Shown here: piece by piece, positions 30,701 through 41,324 of the stretch
Layout of the letters: the number at the start of each line of letters is the position of its first letter
Position numbering within the stretch: the first letter of the stretch is position 1
Origin: Rhynchopus sp. YZ270_cl-10
Lineage: Eukaryota > Euglenozoa > Diplonemea > Diplonemida > Diplonemidae
Assembly (NCBI GenBank): GCA_964035575.1
Contig: OZ037908.1
Coordinates: forward strand, 1,054,001 to 1,118,000
DNA: 64,000 nt
Reading direction: 5' to 3'
Position numbers and translations under genes: made by a program
The notes under the pieces: generated by a model
The model's database searches: none
The model's input: only the letters and a program-made list of their open reading frames with translations
Told to the model about the DNA's origin: nothing

Positions 30701-31706
30701 GAAGCTTCCTCACAAAACGGTCTTTGTTACCCAAACTGAGGAGTGCTTCACCAAATATGCGCTCAACGAAAGCAGTTCTTCGACACCTTCCGAGAAGCCG
30801 TTTCCTCTGCGGACATTGCACTATCTTGGATGGGGTGCTGGGGCGGAGTGGGTCGCTCGGGAGGACGTAGTGGACTCAGAGCATTGGTATGAGGTACACC
30901 GTCTGCTCTTTGATGGGTATACACAGAGGGCCAGGTATTTCATGGTGTATGAGCAGTGTCTGACCATAGGCATTGCGGCCATATCCTCGTGGGAGCCTGA
31001 GACGAAGGAGGCCTGCACCGTGCAGGGTGGTGTCAGCATCACCCTTCTCGGCATTCTGTTCCTCTCTCTCGTGGGGCTGCGTCCGTACCTTGCGCCGTAT
31101 GAGACCTTAATGGATAGTCTGGTCGCAGGAGTGGAAGCTGCGATGATGGTGTGTGTGCTTGTCTCTCTCAAGGTTGAGGATCCGGCAGGGCATTGGTCGG
31201 TGGAGGCGGTGCCGACGTTGGCGCAGATTTGTTTGATCCTGATTTTGTCAAAATTCGCGTTAGATTCAACGATCTTCACGATTGATGAGTACTCTGCGTG
31301 GAAGGAAGGACAGCAGAAGCACAGCTTTTTGTTCCACCTTTTTTGCGGCTGTTTGGCGAAGAAGAGCGCAGAGGAGACAGATTCGAAGGGGAATGAATTT
31401 GAGAGATGCGAAGCAACGTTGTACGACCTGAGCAAACCTGAGGACGGCCCCCCCACTGAGGAGAAAGGCATCTGGCTGGAAGAAGACACGGACGAGCCCA
31501 ACCCCCCAACAGATTGGACACCAGATGGTGGTGGTGAAGGAGGTGGAGGAGGAGGTGACGGTCTCTTCGGCGGCACCCTGCCTCCGCTGCCGCCGTTGCC
31601 GTCCCCCCCGCCCAGCGAGACACAGCCTTCCCCTCCTGCAGAGCCTTCAACAGGGAGCACAGACGAGGCAGGCATCGAGGGCTTCCCGCTGCACAGTGCG
31701 CAATAA
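24762..31706 (+). CDS. giant surface protein 2 (signal peptide, propeller, P/T stalk, FEA-like domain, 7 TM)
   Basis: Exons 24762-29402, 29580-29660 and 29913-31706, all phase 0, giving about 2171 aa. Donors are GTATGT and GTATGT; acceptors are ACAACAG and CCCCAG. ATG 24762 precedes a signal peptide (GALLLCLVLCTISTAT). The ectodomain is longer than in the other two: an extra N-terminal WD40-like part (~30-320: VSLSPAGAWLAVTTSSG, VAFSQDGRYLAVAT) precedes the two Cys/WDA blocks (VDCDGPVC...IELWDA; VHCQAGYC...LQVWDA). A Thr/Pro stalk with TEPPATEPP units spans ~983-1148. The FEA-like helical domain (~1150-1490) has DRAWGYYAGSLAESG and VPLLQGVLHNVN. Then come the split beta domain, seven membrane helices (~1729-2037) and a Pro/Gly tail. 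Bases 31042-31210 are nearly identical to gene 1, a likely conversion tract. Confidence 0.85.
29403..29579 (+). other. intron 1 of giant surface gene 2
   Basis: Donor GTATGT after the codons for PCITL and acceptor ACAACAG before the 81-nt exon. It contains a fragment of repeat R1 (GAATGCTTAGGTTCATC, ~29416). It happens to stay open in frame, so an uncorrected translation would run through it. Confidence 0.75.
29661..29912 (+). other. intron 2 of giant surface gene 2, enlarged by repeat R3
   Basis: At 252 bp it is about four times the matching introns of genes 1 and 3 (65 and 57 bp). The extra sequence at ~29772-29880 is dispersed repeat R3 (ACCACGAAAT...CTGCATGG...TTTGTATTTCAA), also found at ~11160-11270. 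Confidence 0.75.
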
Positions 31707-32259
31707 GAGGTCCACAGAGGGGGGTAGAGTGTTCTTGTGCTGAAAGAGTGGGGAAGGGGAGTGGGCATGCTTTTGGGATGGAAGTGGGGAGGGGGGTAGG
31801 GTAGGGGCAGCGTTCTAAAATACGTATGGATTCGTATAAATACTACGTGGGGGGGGTAGGTCACGTACTTTAGAACACTGGGGGTTGGGAGGGGGGGACA
31901 TGCCGTCGAAATATGATAATAAATCATTCGTTTTTTTTCGATTTTTTTGGCTAAGATTTTATGGTAGGGAGTGTAGTAGATAACGCTCCGAAGAAATATT
32001 TGTGAAACATTTTTTGTGTGACCTGTGAGGGAAGCGTTTCCAACTTTTTTCAACTTTGTGCTTTTCATCCAGATGGCTGGCATCGTACGTGGGTCAGTCG
32101 GAAGATTTCAACCTCGTCCCAAATTCACATCATTCGAGATTTACCCCGTTTTTTTAGAATCAACAGAGTTTGTGTACGTTAAGATTTTGTGCAGGGTATA
32201 GTATAGTTTTTGTAGACAAACTCTCGAGAAGTATTTGAAACATTTTCCCATACGTGTTG

Positions 32260-32426
32260 TACACGGCGGGGCTGTGTCACACCTGTTACACAGCTGAGGG
32301 TGGCGGTGTGTAGCCTTCGATGATATGCGACATGTTGTGACAGTGTCACCGTGACACTCTCACAAACCTGTGTGACTGTCGCAAATACGTGTGACAGTAT
32401 CACACGTTACACAGCCCCGCCGTGTA
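32260..32426. mobile_element. fold-back MITE, 167 bp
   Basis: Ends are perfect inverted repeats of 18 bp (TACACGGCGGGGCTGTGT ... reverse complement ending at 32426). The interior keeps partial pairing around CAGTGTCACCGTGACACT. No clear target-site duplication was seen. Confidence 0.7.
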
Positions 32427-32555
32427 TGCTTTAGAACCTGTCTGAACGTATTCTATTTGTTTAGTTTACCCCCATTTAAGGCACACTACGAAGAAGAATG
32501 CGCATGGGTTTTCTGTGTTTGTGTTTGTGTGTTTGATAACAGATCTACGCCTGAA

Positions 32556-32683
32556 CGGAGTACAGTAACACAACAAACACCGGAGGGGGTAAACACTAAG
32601 GTGGATTTTGGGATTTCAAAACTCTAAGGGGGGGGGGGGGGGGTTTTTACCCGCTCCGATGTTTGTTATGTTACTGTACTCCG
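32556..32683. mobile_element. fold-back MITE, 128 bp
   Basis: Inverted arms begin CGGAGTACAGTAACA and end TGTTACTGTACTCCG, with further pairing inward and a centre made of a long G-run. Flanking target duplication is not clear, though the string GTGTGTTTGATAAC occurs on both sides (about 32527 and 32708). Confidence 0.7.
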
Positions 32684-34491
32684 TTGTATACTGTATATCC
32701 CACTGTGTGTGTGTTTGATAACGAATAGGGGATTCTTGCGCAGGATATGGCCCCAAACTGTGTGTGTGTGTGTGCATGAAGTTTCCTTCGCTCTCTTGGG
32801 TGAAGTCAGTTTTTTTTATGCATCTTGATTTTCTCTACAAAATATGATCATATGAAGACAAAGCCCCTCGTCTACTCTGATGTATCCAAGTTTCCAAACA
32901 AAAAAACAGTGTATTGCAAATTTTCCCAGATCCACAAAATAAATAAACAAAATAAAGGTAGTGGAGAGCACACTCTAGGGTGGCTATTGCACTGCAACTT
33001 TATTTCGAAAAAAGAAAAACTACGTTGCGGTTTTGACCCTCCTGACGCTTTTGCATGCCTTTTTTTTCCCCCCACAAAGAAGAAAAAAAAGTGTTATGTG
33101 TATCGTTGTCAGAGTGTTGTGTTTAGACCCATCGTACATCCCCCACCCCAACCCACCCCACAGTCAGATATATTTTTTCTTCTTCTGAAAATGGGGGGTA
33201 AAAAAAAACCCGAGAAACAAAAAAACAAAACCCAAATGAAACAAAACCTTTTCCTGCTTGCTGTTTTGCTCAAGTAGTAAGTATTGAATTTGTTTTCTAA
33301 TGTACTGTGTACGTTCTGCGTTTTCTTCGCTTCAAAAAAAAAAAAAGTGATATTTTTTTTTTCACGTTTTCAGTACTTTTTAAGTACCCACACACAGCTT
33401 CACCCCCGCTAACCTATATCTTCTTCGTAATCGTATTCATGTTATCTTCAAAGCAAGGATACATTTTTCGCACCCTCTTTGCCTTCTTTTCGTTTAGAAA
33501 AGAATGCATATGAAATAATGTCATCCTCTCTCCCTTCCCTATTTTTAACCATAGCTCTTCTTCGTGAAAGCCAGCGCAGCTGACGCTGTGCTATAACGAA
33601 TATGATAAGGTGACTAAGCACGAGAGGCTTAGTATCATCTTATAAACTTTTCTTCCTTTTGGTCACGGTAAAATAAACCAAGAGATCGTCGCCGCTCGTC
33701 TGCGGTGACGGAAAAAAAAAAAGTGGAGCACACTCTAGGGTGGCTACACTAATACAACCAAGTTTCCAAAATACAATTCCCACTGCTCTCAGCGAGTAGA
33801 AGGTTGTTAAGAAGTTTTGCTAGCTGGGTCTTTGCCTTGAGTGGCGCTCGTTAATTATGGGTGAGGGGGGGAGGGATCAAAAAGAAAAAGGCGAAAAAGA
33901 CAGAGCTATCGTTGGTTTTTGTGACTTTTTATGTTCAGTTTCCAGTAACACTGCGTGTTTTAAAAAAGATTCTTTTTATGTTCAGTTTCTTACATCCGCA
34001 ACCTGCGTGTGTTTTTGGGTTTTTTCTGTGTCACCAATAGTTATTGTGTTACGGTGACCACAGCAAGGAGACTTAGGGGTTTATTTCTTTTTGCACCCTA
34101 TTATACCTTCTGTTCAGTAGAATAGTTAGTATATGAAACAATTTTTGTCAGTGCCTCCGCCGATGATTCCCTCCCCCGTAGATGTTACTTCAACCGCAAC
34201 AAAGCAAGACATAGACAGCAAGAGAGAGCGCTAAGAGTACAATACAAAAATTTAAAAATAATTGTTTGTTTACGAACGAACAGAACCACACACACGCCTC
34301 CCGGATTTTTGCTGTTTTTTGCTTGCAGTGACGAGAGCGGGGGATGGGTAGGGGATGGCACTTCCCCCCTGCAAGAGGAGCCTTCTCTCCTTACTTTAGC
34401 TGCTCATTAATATCATATCTCATGTTTTTTCTTAAGTGTGCTCTTTTTTTGTTCATGTCTGCCTAGTCCCTCCTGAGAGGGGTTTGCACGA

Positions 34492-34559
34492 ACACGGTGG
34501 CCCGACGGACCCTATTTGGGGTACTACCCTACCCAGAGGGTGCGTATGGGCCACCGTGT
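34492..34559. mobile_element. short fold-back element
   Basis: Arms ACACGGTGGCCC (34492-34503) and GGGCCACCGTGT (34548-34559) are perfect inverted repeats around a 44 bp centre. No target duplication was found. Confidence 0.5.
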
Positions 34560-34635
34560 ACAGTTTTGATTTTTTAAATGTCCACAATCCACACAAGGGA
34601 AAACAAAAAAGTTTGGGCACATTTGCACCCTATTA

Positions 34636-34732
34636 TGGAGCGTTTTAATTATGCACGATTACTCAGGATTACGCACGATGACGGCCGATGACACCCGATT
34701 TAGCGCGATTCACCCCCCCGGAAAACGCTCCA
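34636..34732. mobile_element. MITE, 97 bp, 5-bp TSD (TATTA), inserted in another repeat
   Basis: Inverted ends TGGAGCGTTTT and AAAACGCTCCA, flanked on both sides by TATTA (34631-34635 and 34733-34737). An unoccupied relative of the target exists at about 34094-34110, reading CACCCTATTATACC, which is exactly what remains when the element and one TATTA are removed. The interior contains GCACGAT motifs also found in the intron transposon of giant gene 3. Confidence 0.85.
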
Positions 34733-36639
34733 TATTATACCTTTTATCAGTAGAATCGAACATGGGGGGTGAAACATCTTTTCAGATGATGTGGAATCTT
34801 ATCATCTTTTTCACATCGTGTCACGTCGTGAAAAAAAGGAAAAAAAAAAAAAAAAAAAAAGTGCTCGCACACGATCTGCAGCAGTTCTACTCAATATTTT
34901 TTCAGATGAGTCACCACCACGGTTCGCACGGATCGCGATCCGTCAACTGCGGTACTTTTCCGGGAAAAACAAAAAAAAAAAAAGTGGGGTGCGCACGGGG
35001 GTCGCGCTACGCCCCTACCGACTACCGTAGATTTTTGACGATTTTGCTCGGTACGTTTTTCCTTACTAAAACCAGAGAATCGCATATTTCATAGTAAGTA
35101 CGTATTTCGGAGTGTTTTTGGACACACATGTGACCCCACCGTGGAGAGCAATCGGCTCGCGCAATCAAAAGAAAGCAGAGAAAAAGGAAAAAGAAAAAAG
35201 AAAAAAGACAAAAGTTGGGTACCGTGCGCCTGCGGCGCTACTGTGTTCCCACTCAAAACACCACAATTTCATCTGAAGTTAGGTTTTCAAACCTGAAAAC
35301 CCCTTGTTTACTTTTTTTTTTGTATGGGTTCATATTTTGCAAAAATTTAAGTCAATAAAATTTTGTCCATTTTTCCAAAATGACCCCACCACTTTCTGCA
35401 ATCGCGCCGAATCGGACGATGCGATCGACAAAAACGCGTGATCTGGACCCCAAAATTTTGGTCAAAATCACGTGATCTGGGAACATGCTTGTTTTTGACC
35501 AAAGAAAAAAAAATTTCTTTGCCCTAAATCGGGCGTGGTAGGTGATACAATGGCCCAAAAAATCTAAAGAAAATCTCAGATTGACTTTTTCTGGAAAAAA
35601 TTTTCAAGTCAAAATTTCAGCCAAAAATACGGTCATTTTCTCCTGATTTTTTTTTTTTTTTTTTTTCACGGCGTTTTTTTTTTCACGATCAAGAAACGAA
35701 GTTGTGAGAGATTTCCGAAATTTTAGATCGTGATAAGATCTTTTACCCCCCATGATCGAAAGTACATGAAAAAAATTTAAATGTGTATTGTAGGCACACT
35801 CATCTTTCCACCTTTTCAAGATAACAAGCAACGAGAGCCTCATAAAACTCTTCTTCTATGTTTTTGCCCACTCTATCGACAACCCCACACACCCCTGCAA
35901 AGGACGTGCTGCCCTCTGGGCAAGAGACAAAATGAGAAGCAGCAAAAGAGAAAGCTACAGTTACAGTGCTGTCAGTTCTTTTTTTCTCTTCTTCAAGGTG
36001 ACTTTTTGAGCAAACAATATCATATTCTAAACTTTTTTTTTTGTGTTATCAAGCATTGACGAATAGAAATGGAAAACGACGGATGGTGCGTGCCCGCTTT
36101 AGCGTATTGTTTTTCCACTAACATCACCCACGCGATAAACGAAAAAGTGTTTTCTTTATTTCATTTAACTGTCATATCCTGAAGTCGTTTTCTATTTCCC
36201 CCCGTGTCATCGGTTGCCCCTTCCCTTTTTATTTGAATAAGATGTCCTCCTCACAGAATCTTACAAGAGACAAAAAAAAAGAGCTTTTTTAATATACGGT
36301 GTGGACTCGTCATAACAAACAGATGAACTTACACGAAACGACACAGTGTCATTCCATGTGTCTGACAAATGCACCCTATTTTTTCATGATATTGCCCTGA
36401 CAGGGCCACTGGGATTCAAGGATTCCTGCCTCGTTACCTGCGTTTTCTCGCTGCCTCTGCCTTCCTCACTGTCTTTGCTAAAGCCTTCTCGTGCTTCGGA
36501 AGCGCTGTATGCTGTGTGAATAAATGTTTTATGATCAATAATATCCATGATACCGCAATAATGCACCCGAAGGTGTGTACCGGTGTCCGGTATGTCCCCC
36601 ACAACACAGCAACCCACCACAAAGAGATCACACAGCAAA

Positions 36640-38172
36640 ATGGAATTGGTGATACAGGGCTTCAGGAAGGAGTACGTGATGGAGGTGGGTGAGGATGACA
36701 CAACGGAGACGATGCGGCAGAAGGTGGCATCTGCAGAGGGGTTGTGCGAAGACAGCTTTCTTATGAGTTTTGGAGGGAAGGACGAAGGAGAGGACATCAC
36801 AGAACTGAGTGCTGGGGACAAAGTCGTGTTGACGAAAACACCGAAATTCGAGGCCATCACAGCACTACACGCTTTGGGTGAGAAGGACCTCACTGCAGAA
36901 AGGCTGGGGCAGGTGACAGATCCGAAGGTGGCTGGCTTGCTCCTTCAGGCAGAAGTTGCGACTGCGATTCCAGATGACTGCTTTTCACATACTGCAGTGA
37001 CGCGCATTGGTTTCGGTTGTGTGTCCGCTGCGGATGACGACTGTGGCATCACACTGGACCTGCCTGCCTTGCCCTGCGTCACCACAATAGGGAACAGGGT
37101 ACTCAGCGTGTGCACGACGTTGTCGACAGTGGACCTCAGCGGCCTTCAATCACTCACTGCGATTGGGAACGATTTCCTCCACGGGTGCACTGCATTGAAG
37201 ACAGTAGACTTCTCCGGCATGCGAGCAGTCACCACAATAGGAAACATGTTTCTCCGCGACTGCACTACGTTGTCGACGGTCGACCTCAGCGGCCTTCAAG
37301 CAGTCACTGCGATTGGGAGCAGGTTTCTCTCCGGGTGCACGTTGTTGACAGTAGACTTCTCCGGCCTGCGAGCAGTCACTACAATAGGGCCCAGGTTTCT
37401 CTGCGGGTGCACGGCGTTGTCGGAAGTAGATTTCAGTGGCCTGCGATCACTCACTGCGATTGGGAACTGGTTCCTCTCCGAGTGCACAGCGTTGGCAACT
37501 GCCGATTTCACTGGCCTGCAATCAGTCACTACGATTGGGACCAAGTGTCTCTACGGATGCACGATGCTGTCGACAGTGGACCTCAGTGGCCTGCAATCGC
37601 TCAGTGTGATTGGGGACTGGTTTCTCCCCGAGTGCACCACGTTGTTGACAATCGATCTCAGTGGCCTGCAATCACTCACCGCGATTGGGGACAGGTTCCT
37701 CTACAAGTGCACAGCGTTGGCAACTGTCGACTTTACTGCCCTGCGATCACTCACTGCGATTGGGACCAAGTGTCTCTACGGATGCACGATGTTGTCGACA
37801 GTCGACATCAGTGGCCTGCAATCGCTCACTGTGATTGGGGACTGGTTTCTCTCCGAGTGCACGACGCTGTCGACTGTCGACTTCACTGGCATGCAATCAC
37901 TCACTGCGATTGGGGACTGGTTTCTCTACGACTGCAGCACGTTGTCGACTGTCGACCTCAGCAGCCTGCACGCAGTCACTGATATTGGGAACAAGTTCCT
38001 CTACGACTGCACAATGTTATCGACAGTGGACTTCACAGGCATGCAAGCAGTCACCACTGTTGGGCACGACTTCCTCTACAATTGCACTTCATTGCAGACC
38101 GTACACGGCAAGGACACATGCAGCAACGTTTTACTCAGGAGGGTCGTGATCGTGGGTAACAGGGGGAAGTAA
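36640..38172 (+). CDS. ubiquitin-like/LRR protein copy C (13 repeats)
   Basis: ATG 36640 in the context CAAAATGG; 510 aa. Residues 1-67 are a ubiquitin-like fold (MELVIQGFRKEYVMEV, helix TMRQKVASAEGL, MSFGGK, KVVLTKT). A helical linker follows (ITALHALGEKDLTAERL), then a less regular repeat with Cys, then 13 repeats of 24-25 residues (C-T-x-L-S-T-V-D-L-S-G-L-Q-x-L-T-x-I-G-x-x-F-L) and a cap. The N-terminal half is essentially identical to copy D at 41325 and more distant from copies A/B. No signal peptide or membrane helix. It forms a two-gene cassette with the membrane protein at 38788. Probably a cytosolic binding protein; function not known. Confidence 0.88.
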   Translation: MELVIQGFRKEYVMEVGEDDTTETMRQKVASAEGLCEDSFLMSFGGKDEGEDITELSAGDKVVLTKTPKFEAITALHALGEKDLTAERLGQVTDPKVAGLLLQAEVATAIPDDCFSHTAVTRIGFGCVSAADDDCGITLDLPALPCVTTIGNRVLSVCTTLSTVDLSGLQSLTAIGNDFLHGCTALKTVDFSGMRAVTTIGNMFLRDCTTLSTVDLSGLQAVTAIGSRFLSGCTLLTVDFSGLRAVTTIGPRFLCGCTALSEVDFSGLRSLTAIGNWFLSECTALATADFTGLQSVTTIGTKCLYGCTMLSTVDLSGLQSLSVIGDWFLPECTTLLTIDLSGLQSLTAIGDRFLYKCTALATVDFTALRSLTAIGTKCLYGCTMLSTVDISGLQSLTVIGDWFLSECTTLSTVDFTGMQSLTAIGDWFLYDCSTLSTVDLSSLHAVTDIGNKFLYDCTMLSTVDFTGMQAVTTVGHDFLYNCTSLQTVHGKDTCSNVLLRRVVIVGNRGK

Positions 38173-38787
38173 AGCAGGAGTGGGAATAGGATGGTTGCAT
38201 TATTTGGGTGGTTTGAGGGCTGGCCCACTGTGTTGAGTATAAGCACAAAACAAGGAATGGAAAAATACCACGAAACGTGCAACGACCCCACCCAATCCTC
38301 CTCTGCCCCTTGTTTTATTTGGAAGCAACTCCCGCATTTTGTATGTGGGGGGACTTCACTGGTCCTGGACCAATGAAGTAGAGAGGTTTTTTTGTGGCAA
38401 GATGCGATATGTTCAGAGGGTGCGGCCTATTTTATAGGTGACTAAGCACAGAGAGGTGATTGGGTTCATCTTAAAAACTATTCATTTTCTAGTGATACCG
38501 TGGCAATGTCTGAGTAGAGATCCCATTGTATTGTGCCATGGTGGTAACGGTGTTTTGATACATCATGAAACGAAACCCTCACCTACCCCTTTCCGCTTCT
38601 CCTCAGTTTTTGTTTTCAATTCTCGACCTCTACACACCCCTCAATCACTCTCCCCGCAACACGCCCATCCCCGCGTGTCACGGAGATTGGGAACTCCACT
38701 ATATGTTTCACAATTTCTCTCCCTCCATCACCTCCTCAACCAGAGTCAATCCTCTTGTTCTTGCTTTTTATCCTTTTCTTTTACACA
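38173..38787. other. spacer inside cassette copy 1
   Basis: Bases 38173-38370 match 42561-42756 in cassette copy 2. Bases 38437-38492 are a copy of dispersed repeat R1, absent at the equivalent site in copy 2 (~43750). Bases 38541-38600 (GTGGTAACGGTGTTTTGATA) resemble the sequence upstream of giant gene 3 (50868-50900) and may be a promoter element or another repeat. The final 200 bases match the leader of the second membrane-protein copy. Confidence 0.6.
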
Positions 38788-39381
38788 ATGTGTCCCTCCA
38801 TTCACCCTGTCTTCATCGCAGCATCGTTCTCCGGTCTGGTGGTGGTAGCGTTGTTGAGTGTTGCATATGGGGATGGACGGTCCTTCCTTCTTCCTCAGGC
38901 GAATCAGACGGAGGTTGCGCTTGGAGTACACCACGACAGCTTGGGGCGGACGTGGACGAATCCGGCTGGGTTTCTTTCGATGAACGGATGCGGCGAGCAC
39001 CAGGTATTGGCACGGTCGGCAGAAATGTCGGTGTTTGTTGGGGTGTGTGCAGCAGCTGCGGCAGTTGTTCTGAGTCTTGCTTCGTCCACGGCGAAGCATG
39101 CAGGCATGGTGTCGCTTGTCTTTGCGGCATGCTCGTCCTCCCTGATCATGGCCTCCTACTTCATGTGGACACTCTACGACCAAACAAACCCCTGTGGCCC
39201 TGAGGGGAAGATGATCCAGCTCAGCACCCTCTTCCGCCTCTCCTACGCGCTCCCCGCAGTGGCGACCTGTGCGGTGCTTGCCTTGGTGGATGCACTGCTT
39301 TTGCAGTGCACAGCAGACCCCGAAGACGTTGCCTCTCAATACGAAGAAATCCCGGTCCTAAAGACCGTCGATCTGGAGTAG
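38788..39381 (+). CDS. four-helix (claudin/tetraspan-like) membrane protein, copy 1
   Basis: ATG 38788; 197 aa. Four hydrophobic segments: FIAASFSGLVVVALLSVAYG, MSVFVGVCAAAAAVVLSLAS, MVSLVFAACSSSLIMASYF and LSYALPAVATCAVLALVDAL. The first loop is extracellular-like with an N-glycosylation site (NQT) and a Cys, and the short second loop has NPCGPEG. The cytosolic C-terminus is acidic (EEIPVLKTVDLE). Topology resembles claudin/PMP22-type tetraspans, but no diagnostic claudin motif is visible, so the family is not assigned. It always follows an LRR gene in this window and is about 90% identical to the copy at 43998. Confidence 0.82.
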   Translation: MCPSIHPVFIAASFSGLVVVALLSVAYGDGRSFLLPQANQTEVALGVHHDSLGRTWTNPAGFLSMNGCGEHQVLARSAEMSVFVGVCAAAAAVVLSLASSTAKHAGMVSLVFAACSSSLIMASYFMWTLYDQTNPCGPEGKMIQLSTLFRLSYALPAVATCAVLALVDALLLQCTADPEDVASQYEEIPVLKTVDLE

Positions 39382-41324
39382 ATTTTGGAAATAAAATGGG
39401 GGGAGTAAATAATTTTTCATTTGGAAACGAGAAGTAGTATCCACCGTTATAGTGTGATCGGATTAATTATTGTTACACGACTGGGCTTGATTTTTTGATT
39501 ACACATCAACGCTCAGTGTGGCCAGTGCAGGTCACTGTTGTACATTACATTACACCATTGGGCCTATTCTTTACACATAATCGCAGCTTTACAGCGCGTT
39601 TTAATAATTAACGACGCACCGGACACGAAAAGAGCCGCACACTCGTTGGGTGCCTACAAAAAAAAAAAACCTCAAATTCACTTTTTGCTTTTTATTGTCG
39701 TTGCTTTATCATTGTTGGGTTGGGAAATAATACTCGGGTAGCTACGTACCTGAAGGCATTGTGTGCTATTACAGAAAGTACAAGTCAAGACTGTCCTACC
39801 AGACGCTTGTGTTTATTTTGAAGCCAAAGCGCCCGAAGGCTGGAAGCGACTATATTCTCATGGTTTTTTTTTTAACCAAAAGAAAACCGACGCAGGAGCT
39901 TTTCTTGGAACTGTGTTATTCTCCCCACCCCAACAACATCACATTTCAGAAAAAACATTGTTTTTCGTTTTTCGTTTTTGTTCACTTTCTTTTTCTTCTT
40001 CCTCACACCTGTTTGCTGTGAATTAAATTTTTTCGTTTTGTCCTGGTCGCAAACGCGAGTTTTCCTGGAAGCGCAGGAAAAATGACTGGGGAGTGTGTTG
40101 GTGGCTCCGTGACGACCACAGAGCCGGCACACTCGTTGTGTGCCTCACAAAACCTCAAATTTATTCCGCTTTGATTTTATTTATTGCCTTCACGCTTTAT
40201 TGTTGTTGGGTTGGGAAATATATTTTTTTTGTATACAACATACGAAGCGTACGGTTGTAAGGAAATAATACAAGCCGAAATTTTTGGGTATCTTCGGCTC
40301 GAATGATTGGAATTGCGTGTGTAGTTCAGACATAAATACTGGCTCTTCTATCTTGTTCTTTTATTCATGGTTTTCCTTTCATTGCCCTTTGCTTGTGCTC
40401 CCCGACTCCAATTCAACCAACACTTACAGAGGGGGGTCAAAAAAGTTATTAGCGTTTTTCACTTTAAAAAAAAACACATACTTTTCTTGAATCTTGAAAT
40501 CATGTGGTCCGCCAGGATGGGGTAATGACTGTGTACCTGCTTTACAGTTTCCCTGTAAACCACTCCCAAGCGCAACACTCCGGGGGTTCGAAAACCCGCG
40601 GAGTGTCAGTGCTCTGCGTCCCAGAGGGCGTTTGCACTATCAACTTCACTTTTTTTGTACGAGTCTGCAAATGAAAGACACGTTCTTCGGATGTAATAAG
40701 AGTAATACCGTTCCCCCCTTCCCCCCTTTTGTAGTGGAATTTATTGCTTTTATCTATTCAAAAAAAAAACATTTATTTATCAAATTCCCCCCTTTCTGTG
40801 TTTCATCTCTCCGCACTTCAAGGGTTTGCTTGTTGTTGTTATGCTACATAGTGGGGTTCCACACTGCGACTGGGCAGGGGGGACCAGTTCCCCTTTGTGA
40901 CGACACAGTCCGCACACCTCCAAGTGGCTGAGTAGGATAATGTGGTTGGGAATCAGGCAATTTGGGTGAAGGCTCTTCGCCCATATGCAGAGACGGGTGG
41001 ACAATCAATGCCTGTGTCGTGCACCACTCCTACGACAGAAAAACAAAGCATACAAAAAAAAGTACAAAATGAATCACCCAATTCCCCTTCTCCTCAATTT
41101 TGTTGTTTTCAACTCCCCACTCCTCTAGAACTACGAGGATTCACTACTCACCCTAAGTCTAGCTTCGGCGAACGGCCACCTTCCAAGTTCACATCCAGAC
41201 TCCGTGTCTCCAACCGGGTCTATACGAGTCCGAATGGACTGGCGGGCGTAACACTTCGAGGAGCCTTGTTGTTCCCGACCCCACAACACAGCAACCCACC
41301 ACAAAGAGATCGACACACAGCAAA
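39382..41324. other. spacer between the two cassettes, with paired dispersed repeats
   Basis: Two related blocks occur at 39631-39735 and 40124-40225 (GCACACTCGTTG, ATTGTTGTTGGGTTGGGAAA). A repeat shared with 10231-10320 is at 39733-39842, and structured repeat R2 is at 40514-40656. The last ~50 bases before the next ATG (CACAACACAGCAACCCACCA) match the leader of copy C. No gene is supported. Confidence 0.6.
40514..40656 (+). repeat. structured dispersed repeat R2, copy 1
   Basis: Shares with 46380-46498 a chain of potential hairpins: an outer one closing around CCCTGTAAACC, then ACACTCCG...CGGAGTGT enclosing GGGGTTCGAAAACCC, then a stem near GCGTCCCAGAGG, ending in CAACTTCAC and a T-run. 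The second hairpin looks like a tRNA T-arm (GGTTCGA loop), so a tRNA-derived SINE or a small structured RNA is possible. Confidence 0.55.

Larger units (their letters stand above)
31707..36639. other. gene-poor region rich in fold-back elements
   Basis: No gene is supported in 4.9 kb. It holds fold-back elements at 31812-31876, 32260-32426, 32556-32683, 34492-34559 and 34636-34732 (listed separately where clear), R1 copies at 33609 and 34054, two copies of a block reading GCACACTCTAGGGTGGCTA (~32967, ~33727), a repeat related in reverse orientation to the transposon in giant gene 3 (~35330-35480), a G-run at ~32627-32643 and A/T homopolymers (34840-34860, 35649-35667). Bases from about 36570 are the leader of the next gene. 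Confidence 0.6.

Noticed and set aside
30821-32083. 420-residue minus-strand frame opposite exon 3 of giant gene 2
   Set aside because: It is the reverse of a conserved plus-strand membrane domain. Similar shadow frames lie opposite gene 1, and conservation follows the plus frame.
37110-37982. Second plus frame of 290 residues inside LRR copy C
   Set aside because: The 75-bp repeat unit keeps an alternative frame open. The same shadow occurs in copy D, and the main frame has the recognisable LRR pattern.
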